From Bacteroidota bacterium (GTDB lineage Bacteria > Bacteroidota > Bacteroidia > Chitinophagales > Chitinophagaceae): 19,090 bases of DNA. Shown one piece after another: positions 1 through 5,361 of this stretch. Positions within the stretch are counted from its first letter, which is position 1, and each line of letters starts with the position of its first letter. The stretch spans positions 1 through 19,090 of the forward strand of contig JAEZDR010000142.1 of assembly GCA_023433265.1 (NCBI GenBank). The letters run 5' to 3'. Both the position numbers and the translations under genes were made by a program. The notes beneath the pieces are model-generated. The model was not told the origin of the DNA. It saw nothing but the letters and a program-made list of their open reading frames with translations, and did no database searches.

Positions 1-159
1 CCTTAATAATTTAGCTTTAGTTCTTAACTTCAACTTTTAAGCAATATTGGGCTGCAGTTGTCGGCTGACGTTTTTCAATATCCCAACAACGCCAAGCCCT
101 GTTCGTTCCACGACATTAGTTTTACCAGTTTTCGGTTCGGTCAGGTGGGACAATTCGCT

Positions 160-167
160 TAACTTTA
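160..167 (+). promoter_or_regulatory. putative -7 box of the toxin-antitoxin pair
   Basis: The octamer TAACTTTA lies 18 bases before the antitoxin start. It matches the Bacteroidota -7 element TAnnTTTG except for the last base. The same octamer stands before the tryptophanase gene (5322) and before the secreted-protein gene (9260), which makes it more credible here. I see no clear -33 TTG at the usual spacing. The rest of positions 1-185 shows no gene or convincing repeat. Confidence 0.3.
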
Positions 168-185
168 TGGCTTAACAAGTGAGAC

Positions 186-389
186 ATGTTGATAGAGAGA
201 ACATCCAATGAAGTAATTATTCGTCTACCTGCTTCGGTGGACACAACAGGACTCCAGCGACTTGTTGATTATCTTACCTACAGAGAAGTTACCGCAAATT
301 CAAAAGCAACACAGGAGCAAGTTGATAAGCTGGCGAATGACGTGAAAAAAGGATGGTGGAAAAAGAACCGCAAACGCTTCATTAAATGA
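186..389 (+). CDS. antitoxin-like small protein upstream of a PIN toxin
   Basis: This is a 67-residue protein with a short beta-like start (IIRLPASV, residues 11-18), a helical middle and a very basic tail (KKGWWKKNRKRFIK). Its stop overlaps the start of the downstream PIN gene as ATGA, a coupling typical of type II toxin-antitoxin modules. From memory, small proteins of this form (LIE...IIRLP... then a run resembling TAKSKATQEQVD) commonly precede PIN-domain genes in Bacteroidota. The likely role is to bind and neutralise the PIN ribonuclease, and the complex may repress its own promoter. I do not see a standard helix-turn-helix, AbrB or RHH fold with certainty, so the DNA-binding part is unproven. 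Gene reality is well supported by the overlap; the function is inferred from context. Confidence 0.7.
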   Translation: MLIERTSNEVIIRLPASVDTTGLQRLVDYLTYREVTANSKATQEQVDKLANDVKKGWWKKNRKRFIK

Positions 390-838
390 AGAAAATAATT
401 GTTGATTCCAACATTATTTTCTCTTGCCTACTTAACTCACAAGGGACTATTGGCGACCTTATTTTTAACTCTGAAACCATTTTTGAATTTTACAGCAATC
501 AATACATGCGCTTTGAAATTCGTAAGCATTGGCAAAAGCTTCTGAAAATATCAAAGCTGACTGAGACGGAACTTCAAACGTCTTACGAGACAATGCTAAC
601 AAAGCTGACCTTCATAAACGAAGAACTCATTCCCCAAAGCGACTGGGGAAAAGCTGAATCACTGGTGACAGATATTGACTTAGACGACACTGATTTTGTA
701 GCACTGACGCGCTATCTAAAAGGCAGCCTATGGACAGGCGACAAACCGCTTTATGATGGACTAAAAGCAAAACGCTTTAGAAACGTTTACAATACACAGG
801 ACATGACAAAACTTCGGGAAAGGCTGACCAGACAATAA
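386..838 (+). CDS. PIN-domain ribonuclease (toxin of a type II TA module)
   Basis: This 150-residue protein starts with the PIN signature IIVDSNIIFS (Asp7). It continues with Glu44 in the MRFEIRKH helix, an acidic cluster DLDDTDF (residues 98-104, so Asp100/101/103), and TGDKPL with Asp119. These are the positions where PIN domains place the acidic residues that bind Mg2+/Mn2+ for RNA cleavage. Length is normal for a single-domain PIN protein. It overlaps the upstream antitoxin-like gene by four bases (ATGA), so the two are translationally coupled. VapC-type toxins cut tRNA or rRNA; which RNA this one cuts cannot be read from the sequence. The pair sits alone between an unexplained left edge and hemL on the opposite strand, which fits an accessory insertion, but I see no mobility gene or flanking repeat. 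Confidence 0.85.
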   Translation: MKKIIVDSNIIFSCLLNSQGTIGDLIFNSETIFEFYSNQYMRFEIRKHWQKLLKISKLTETELQTSYETMLTKLTFINEELIPQSDWGKAESLVTDIDLDDTDFVALTRYLKGSLWTGDKPLYDGLKAKRFRNVYNTQDMTKLRERLTRQ

Positions 839-999
839 ACGGCGTGCAATAACTAAGTTTTCCTTACGCCCAACGGGCGATGAATGATCAGCCTGACGCA
901 AGATTGCTTGTATCTTTCTCGAATTATCCATCTGTTGCATAGGCAACTTATCTAATGATCACAAAAGTCTGCCTTTCATTAACCATTGGATTCCTCATG

Positions 1000-2301
1000 C
1001 TAACCTCCCGCAATTTCTCCAAGGCTTTCCTTTACAGCGTTGATTGTAAAGTTGATATCCTCGCCCGATAATGCATTGCATATAAACCAGGTTTCAAATG
1101 CTGAAGGTGGCAGGTAAATACCCCGCGAAAGCATGGCGTGGAAGAACCTGCTGAAAAGCTGGTTATTGGCTGCTGATGCATCGGCGAAGCTGCGCACCGG
1201 GCCGCTACTAAAATGCACACTCATCATGCTTCCCAACTGGTTAATTACAAACGGAATGTTTGAGTGAAGCAAAGCTTCTTCTATTCCTTTTTTTAGTGCC
1301 AGGGTTTTTTCTTCAAGCGCTGCGTATATAAAAGGATTGTTCTTTAACTCTTTCAAAAGTGTGTAACCGGCAATCATGGCCAGCGGATTGCCGCTGAGTG
1401 TGCCTGCCTGGTACACATTACCCAACGGGGCTATGTGCTGCATAATCTCTCTTTTACCACCAAACGCACCTACCGGCATGCCCGCCCCAATCACTTTGCC
1501 ATAGGTCACCAGGTCTGCATCAATGCCCAAAAGCTCCTGTGCACCGCCCGCCGCCAACCTGAAGCCGGTCATCACTTCATCAAATATCAGCAGGATGCCT
1601 TCTGCTGTACATAATCTTCTAAGGCTTTCTAAAAACCCTTTTTCAGGTGGAATACATCCCATGTTGCCCGGCACCGGCTCCACAATGATCGCTGCTACCT
1701 GGCCTTTGTGTTCCTCCACGATAGCTTCTACCTCGCTTATATTATTGAACGCAGCGGTAAAAGTATCCTGGCTTACACCCGCTGTAACGCCGGGCACGTT
1801 CTGAATGTTGAAAGTAGCTACGCCACTTCCTGCCTTAACAAGAAAAGAGTCGGCATGCCCATGGTAGCATCCCTCAAACTTTATAATCTTGTTGCGTCCT
1901 GTAAACCCCCTCGCCAACCTGATGGCACTCATGCACGCTTCAGTTCCGCTGTTCACCATCCTTACCAGGTCCACATTAGGTACCATACTTACAATAAGCT
2001 CAGCCATCTCAATCTCCAGTTCGGTAGGCGCCCCAAATGAAGTACCCTCTGCTACCTTCTCTTTGATAGCTTCCACCACCGGCTCATACGCATGCCCCAA
2101 AATCATGGGCCCCCACGAGTTGATGAAATCAATATACCGGTTGCCGTCCGCATCGTACATATAAGCCCCCTTAGCACTTTTCATGAAAACGGGGGTACCA
2201 CCAACGCTCTTAAACGCTCTCACCGGGGAGTTAACCCCTCCGGGTATTGTTTGCTGCGCCCTTTGAAATAGTTCTATGCTCGTAGAAATTAATGTAGCCA
2301 T
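1000..2301 (-). CDS. hemL: glutamate-1-semialdehyde 2,1-aminomutase
   Basis: This PLP enzyme converts glutamate-1-semialdehyde to 5-aminolevulinate in the C5 route to heme and other tetrapyrroles. The 433-residue length is standard. It opens with the family's N-terminal block (IPGGVNSPVRAF, residues 19-30). It has NSGTEA (117-122) for the cofactor phosphate, YHGHAD (146-151), DEVMTGFR (241-248) with Asp241 facing the pyridine nitrogen, and Lys269 in TYGKVIGAGMPVGAFGG as the Schiff-base lysine. The start ATG (2299-2301) precedes the full family N-terminus. It follows gldC by only 24 bases on the same strand, so both are probably on one transcript from the gldC promoter. The gene converges on the PIN toxin. 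I see only weak dyads (GTTGC/GCAAC near 940, CGCCC/GGGCG near 873) and no clear U-tract terminator after it. Confidence 0.96.
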   Translation of the reverse strand: MATLISTSIELFQRAQQTIPGGVNSPVRAFKSVGGTPVFMKSAKGAYMYDADGNRYIDFINSWGPMILGHAYEPVVEAIKEKVAEGTSFGAPTELEIEMAELIVSMVPNVDLVRMVNSGTEACMSAIRLARGFTGRNKIIKFEGCYHGHADSFLVKAGSGVATFNIQNVPGVTAGVSQDTFTAAFNNISEVEAIVEEHKGQVAAIIVEPVPGNMGCIPPEKGFLESLRRLCTAEGILLIFDEVMTGFRLAAGGAQELLGIDADLVTYGKVIGAGMPVGAFGGKREIMQHIAPLGNVYQAGTLSGNPLAMIAGYTLLKELKNNPFIYAALEEKTLALKKGIEEALLHSNIPFVINQLGSMMSVHFSSGPVRSFADASAANNQLFSRFFHAMLSRGIYLPPSAFETWFICNALSGEDINFTINAVKESLGEIAGG

Positions 2302-2325
2302 AACGTAAGTTGAAAAGAGGGAATA

Positions 2326-2676
2326 CTAGTTAGCTTTTTTATCCCGGAGCTGACTCTCCTGGAATTTCTTATAGAAGTTCTTGGCAAACTCTTTCATATC
2401 CTCCACCATTTCGTTTTGCTGCGTAGCCCGGCCATAAGTATCGGCCATGGTCATCATGGTTTGGTAAAAGAAGTCGGCCATCTCATCTACCATCATTGCT
2501 TTCGTCCATAGGTCTATCCTGAGAGCGGATTTGTCGGCGCCGTCCCAAAACGAAAGGATAAAAGCCTTTGCATTCTGCGCTTTCTCCGCCGTGCTTGCGC
2601 TTGCATCCCAGGTAATTTTCTCCGGCATTCTTTGGTCATCCAGTGCTATGTTGATGGTAATAGTGGAATTGGTCAT
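2326..2676 (-). CDS. gldC: gliding motility protein GldC
   Basis: This is a small soluble protein of 116 residues. It matches my memory of the GldC family: an N-terminal strand ITINIALDDQRMPEKITW, then LSFWDG, LRIDLWTK and VDEMADFFYQTM, ending in a charged helical tail. GldC belongs to the Bacteroidota gliding/type IX secretion-associated set and is accessory to motility in Flavobacterium. The gene is also found in non-gliding relatives, so motility itself cannot be concluded. I chose the ATG at 2674-2676 over the upstream GTG at 2704-2706. The longer form would add MLLLRLKTTT, unlike the family, and the putative -7 box TACTTTTG (2702-2695) lies inside that extension. The gene is followed 24 bases later by hemL. 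There is no Shine-Dalgarno sequence, as is usual in this phylum. Confidence 0.88.
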   Translation of the reverse strand: MTNSTITINIALDDQRMPEKITWDASASTAEKAQNAKAFILSFWDGADKSALRIDLWTKAMMVDEMADFFYQTMMTMADTYGRATQQNEMVEDMKEFAKNFYKKFQESQLRDKKAN

Positions 2677-2694
2677 TGTGGTGGTTTTGAGCCG

Positions 2695-2702
2695 CAAAAG
2701 TA
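2695..2702 (-). promoter_or_regulatory. putative -7 box for gldC-hemL
   Basis: TACTTTTG on the minus strand fits the Bacteroidota -7 consensus TAnnTTTG exactly. It ends 18 bases before the chosen gldC ATG, leaving a short leader. It lies in the 83-base gap after the glycosyltransferase gene, so gldC-hemL can be expressed separately. A clear -33 TTG is not visible. Confidence 0.45.
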
Positions 2703-2759
2703 ACACATGCGGCAGGTTATCCTTTCCACAGCGTTAAACAGTGCATTATTATTACACAG

Positions 2760-3770
2760 CTATGATAAAGACGTTGTTGATGGATTTTCCAGTAAGCTTC
2801 GCATCCTTTCTGTTGTCCCGTTGTCTAATATTGCACGGGCTTTTTGGAGGGCCCTGCTCGCCAATCCGTTTTTCAAAACCTCGTTCCGGTACAGTTCTAC
2901 CATAGCAGTGCCGAAGCTTTTTGCATCTGCCTGATCGCAATAATGAACAGCATCATCATACAAAGAAGTAAAGCTGGTTAAGGAAGGACAAATTACCGGC
3001 AGCCCGGCCTGCAGGTAGGGCAGCACCCCACCATAGTTACTATCAATAGATGACACATAGATGGCCGCATAAGCAGAGCGGGCAACAAAGCTTTCGTCGT
3101 TTATATGCACATCGCTTTTGAATTTATAAGTTTCCAGCAAGGATTTCATCGTTTCTGTGAAATGGACCGACACAGCCAGTTGCATACCACTCAGTTGCCA
3201 TTTCTTAAATACACTAAAAGCCTTGAGCACAGCCACAAACTGATCTTCGCCACCCTCTTCTATCCGGGCATAGAAATACATTTCCTGCCGGCCTTCGTTA
3301 TGTGGCAGTCTTCGAAGGTCGAATAAGGGGAAGCTTTCAATTTTACAGCCGTTCGTCGCTGGCATTTCTTGCAGCAAGCCGGCTGCGGCTGCGCTGTGGG
3401 TGAGAATCGTTGGACAGCTTTCTGTGTTTTGCAATTTTGTAAGCTGTTGCTTAGGAAGGCTTAGCAGCAGGTATTGTGTTATGGCAAACCTGTTCCTTAT
3501 GAAACCTTCAATCCAGATCAGCTTTTCCGGGTTGTACTTTTTTATGATAGCCGGCAGTTTTACATTCTGCCAGTACCAGCTTTGCACCGCTGAGCCTTTA
3601 GGAAGCTCAATGATGGTAATCTTATCCTTTCCTGTATTATTTACCGGCCCTGCCCCGTCACGTATTACGGTGTATCCCGCGCTCCCGGCTTCAGCGTCCA
3701 ACTGATCTAAAAACAGGCGGGCATAGAGTGTCTCGTTTGCAACATTTGCCCTGATGATTACAATGTGCAT
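2760..3770 (-). CDS. GT-B type glycosyltransferase-like protein
   Basis: This is a 336-residue cytosolic protein with a Rossmann-like start (MHIVIIRANV) and a C-terminal half that resembles GT4 glycosyltransferases. It has MYFYARIEEGGEDQFVAVLKAF-type region (164-185), YAAIYVSSIDSNYGGVLPYL (234-253) and AGLPVICPS (255-263), the place where GT4 enzymes carry E-x7-E followed by G-x-PVI. The usual acidic pair is degenerate here (D243...P251), so either a divergent donor site or a non-canonical member is possible. Donor and acceptor are unknown; a surface polysaccharide or glycoprotein role is only a guess. I chose the ATG at 3770 rather than a TTG-, GTG- or ATG-like start near 3809. The longer form adds an implausible MATCYVYTIYLCI, and a consensus -7 box ends four bases before this ATG. 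No other sugar genes lie nearby. Confidence 0.75.
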   Translation of the reverse strand: MHIVIIRANVANETLYARLFLDQLDAEAGSAGYTVIRDGAGPVNNTGKDKITIIELPKGSAVQSWYWQNVKLPAIIKKYNPEKLIWIEGFIRNRFAITQYLLLSLPKQQLTKLQNTESCPTILTHSAAAAGLLQEMPATNGCKIESFPLFDLRRLPHNEGRQEMYFYARIEEGGEDQFVAVLKAFSVFKKWQLSGMQLAVSVHFTETMKSLLETYKFKSDVHINDESFVARSAYAAIYVSSIDSNYGGVLPYLQAGLPVICPSLTSFTSLYDDAVHYCDQADAKSFGTAMVELYRNEVLKNGLASRALQKARAILDNGTTERMRSLLENPSTTSLS

Positions 3771-3774
3771 TATG

Positions 3775-3782
3775 CAAAGGTA
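3775..3782 (-). promoter_or_regulatory. putative -7 box of the glycosyltransferase gene
   Basis: TACCTTTG matches TAnnTTTG exactly and ends four bases before the ATG at 3770. If used in the standard way, transcription would begin at or within a base or two of the start codon, giving a leaderless mRNA. The hairpin that follows tpl lies immediately upstream. Confidence 0.45.
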
Positions 3783-3796
3783 GATGGTATAAACAT

Positions 3797-3824
3797 AGCA
3801 GGTCGCCATTACTGGCGACCCGCT
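3797..3824 (-). terminator. 12-bp GNRA-capped hairpin downstream of tyrosine phenol-lyase
   Basis: Read as minus-strand RNA, AGCGGGUCGCCA pairs with UGGCGACCUGCU around a GUAA loop. This gives twelve pairs including one G-U wobble. On the plus strand the same position is an A-C mismatch, so the structure is better as RNA from the tpl direction. The loop fits the stable GNRA class. The tract after it (AUGUUUAUACC) is only mildly U-rich, so it may be an imperfect terminator or a 3' end protecting hairpin. It lies 33 bases beyond the tpl stop. Confidence 0.55.
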
Positions 3825-3857
3825 GGTTTTTCGTATAGCAATAACGGTTAAAAACGC

Positions 3858-5246
3858 TTATTTCAGTTTCTTAAACCTGGCCTGGAAGAACCTCAGGTAT
3901 TTTGGTTCGTAAACCATTTCAAGGCCCTTTACTTTATTCCGGTTTTCATAAACTGCCTGTACTGATTCTGCAATCACATCCATGTGTGCCTGTGTAAACA
4001 CGCGGCGTGGAATGGTTAACCTTACAAGTTCCAGCTTTGGATAATAGTGGTCGCCTGTTTTTGCATTCCTGCCTGCTGAAACAATTCCTCTTTCCATCGC
4101 CCTGATGCCGGAGTCGAGATAAAGTTCAGCCGCTAACACCTGCGCAGGAAACTGGTCTTGCTTAAGGTGCGGAAGAAATTGTTTGGCATCAAGGAAAATT
4201 CCATGCCCGCCTACCGGTAATACAATGGGGATGCCCGCACCTTTCAAAAGATCGCCGAGGTATTGAACCTGGCCAATCCTTGCTTTCATATGCTCATCCT
4301 GAACTGACTCTTCAATACCGATGGCCATAGCTTCCATATCACGCCCGGCCAATCCGCCGTATGTATGCAAGCCCTCATAAACCACCACAAGGTTGCTGGC
4401 TTCTTCAAATATCTCCTGGTCATTAACGGCAAGGAAGCCGCCAATGTTTACCAGTGCATCTTTTTTACCACTGAAAGTAGCGCCATCTGTCAGGTTACAG
4501 ATTTCTTTAACGATGGCAGCAACGCTCTTACGGGAGTATCCCTTTTCACGCTGTTGGATGAAGAATGCATTTTCTGCAATCCTGGTCATATCCAGCATTA
4601 TCTTAATGCCATGCTGCTGTGTAAACGCCCTTAACTCTTTCAGGTTCTGCATGCTTACAGGCTGTCCGCCTGCCATGTTTACGGTTACTGCAACGCAGAT
4701 ATAAGGGATTTTTGCTGCGCCGTGTTTCTTTACAAGCGCTTCTACCTTACTTATGTCAATATTTCCTTTGAACGGGTGAAGGTTTTCTGAATCGTGTGCT
4801 TCATCTATAATTACATCTACAAAGGTTGCCCCTGCTAATTCCTGGTGAAGACGTGTAGTGGTAAAATACATGTTACCCGGAACGATATCGCCCTTTTTTA
4901 TCATCACCTGGCTGAGGATGTTTTCTGCACCCCTTCCCTGGTGAGTAGGTATAATATGCTTATAACCATAGAACTTGCGCACTGCCTTTTCCAGGTTATA
5001 AAAGTTCCGGCTACCCGCATAAGCTTCGTCGCCCATCATCAATCCGCTCCACTGCCTGTCGCTCATTGCGCTGGTGCCACTGTCCGTCAACAGATCGATA
5101 TAAACATCTTCAGAACGAAGTAAAAAAGTATTGTAACCTGCTTCTTTGATGGCCTTTTCCCGTTGTTCGCGTGTGGTCATTTTCAGAAGCTCAACCATTT
5201 TAATTTTAAATGGCTCCGCCCACGACCGTTTTTGTAGCTTATTCAT
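3858..5246 (-). CDS. tpl: tyrosine phenol-lyase (PLP beta-eliminating lyase)
   Basis: This 462-residue enzyme cleaves L-tyrosine to phenol, pyruvate and ammonia, reversibly. It shows the family N-terminus EPFKIKMVE, LTDSGTSAMS (53-62), PTHQGRGAEN (100-109), and the PLP lysine Lys262 in FSGKKDALVNIGG. Three positions separate tyrosine phenol-lyase from tryptophanase, and all are of the TPL kind: Thr129 in NMYFTTTR (Thr124 of Citrobacter TPL), Arg386 in MERGIVSAGRN (Arg381) and Phe453 in LRFF (Phe448). The neighbouring divergent paralogue has Asp, Ile and His there. I chose the ATG at 5246, because the upstream ATG at 5306 would add MTKIIKYAAINLFLYAPKVK, absent from the paralogue and from known enzymes. 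The four bases before this ATG are AAAG, a weak ribosome site at best. The gene diverges from tnaA across 114 bases. Confidence 0.9.
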   Translation of the reverse strand: MNKLQKRSWAEPFKIKMVELLKMTTREQREKAIKEAGYNTFLLRSEDVYIDLLTDSGTSAMSDRQWSGLMMGDEAYAGSRNFYNLEKAVRKFYGYKHIIPTHQGRGAENILSQVMIKKGDIVPGNMYFTTTRLHQELAGATFVDVIIDEAHDSENLHPFKGNIDISKVEALVKKHGAAKIPYICVAVTVNMAGGQPVSMQNLKELRAFTQQHGIKIMLDMTRIAENAFFIQQREKGYSRKSVAAIVKEICNLTDGATFSGKKDALVNIGGFLAVNDQEIFEEASNLVVVYEGLHTYGGLAGRDMEAMAIGIEESVQDEHMKARIGQVQYLGDLLKGAGIPIVLPVGGHGIFLDAKQFLPHLKQDQFPAQVLAAELYLDSGIRAMERGIVSAGRNAKTGDHYYPKLELVRLTIPRRVFTQAHMDVIAESVQAVYENRNKVKGLEMVYEPKYLRFFQARFKKLK

Positions 5247-5292
5247 CTTTACTTTTGGGGCGTAAAGGAAAAGGTTAATAGCTGCATATTTT

Positions 5293-5361
5293 ATGATCTT
5301 AGTCATTGCAGTGTTAACTCTTAACTTTATTCATTTACTTAGCCCCCCTCAAATAAATTAA
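5293..5361 (+). CDS. possible 22-codon leader ORF coupled to tryptophanase
   Basis: An ATG at 5293 opens a 22-codon frame that is hydrophobic (MILVIAVLTLNFIHLL) and ends in SPPQIN. Its TAA stop (5359-5361) overlaps the tnaA ATG as TAATG. Position and coupling recall the TnaC leader of enteric tna operons. It has no Trp codon, so it is not a TnaC homologue by sequence; it does carry a Pro-Pro pair three codons before the end. The putative -7 box TAACTTTA (5322-5329) lies inside it, and a transcript from that box would not include this ORF. It may be a chance frame. Confidence 0.22.
   Translation: MILVIAVLTLNFIHLLSPPQIN
5322..5329 (+). promoter_or_regulatory. putative -7 box of tnaA
   Basis: TAACTTTA, 31 bases before the tnaA ATG, is identical to boxes before the genes at 186 and 9293. 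A small dyad, GTTAA-CTC-TTAAC (5313-5325), overlaps it and could be an operator for a regulator of the divergent pair. Both calls rest on pattern only. Confidence 0.3.

Noticed and set aside
155..875. RYYYAAC heptamers (GCTTAAC near 157 and 171, GCCCAAC near 869) around the toxin-antitoxin pair, suggesting an integron cassette
   Set aside because: No matching GTTRRRY partner with paired inner arms lies at attC-like distance on either strand, and the heptamer is common by chance.
761..946. Minus-strand 61-codon frame across the end of the PIN gene
   Set aside because: Half of it is antisense to the well-supported PIN gene, and the rest lies in a short convergent gap; no family features or promoter box are visible.
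883..961. Direct repeat AATGATCA at 883-890 and 954-961, as possible insertion target duplication
   Set aside because: The copies are only 71 bases apart, do not bracket the toxin-antitoxin pair, and eight bases is near chance level.
1523..2164. Long plus-strand frames inside hemL
   Set aside because: They are antisense shadows of a strongly conserved gene.
5247..5306. N-terminal 20-residue extension of tyrosine phenol-lyase
   Set aside because: The paralogue and known enzymes begin near the internal ATG; the extension overlaps the shared promoter region.
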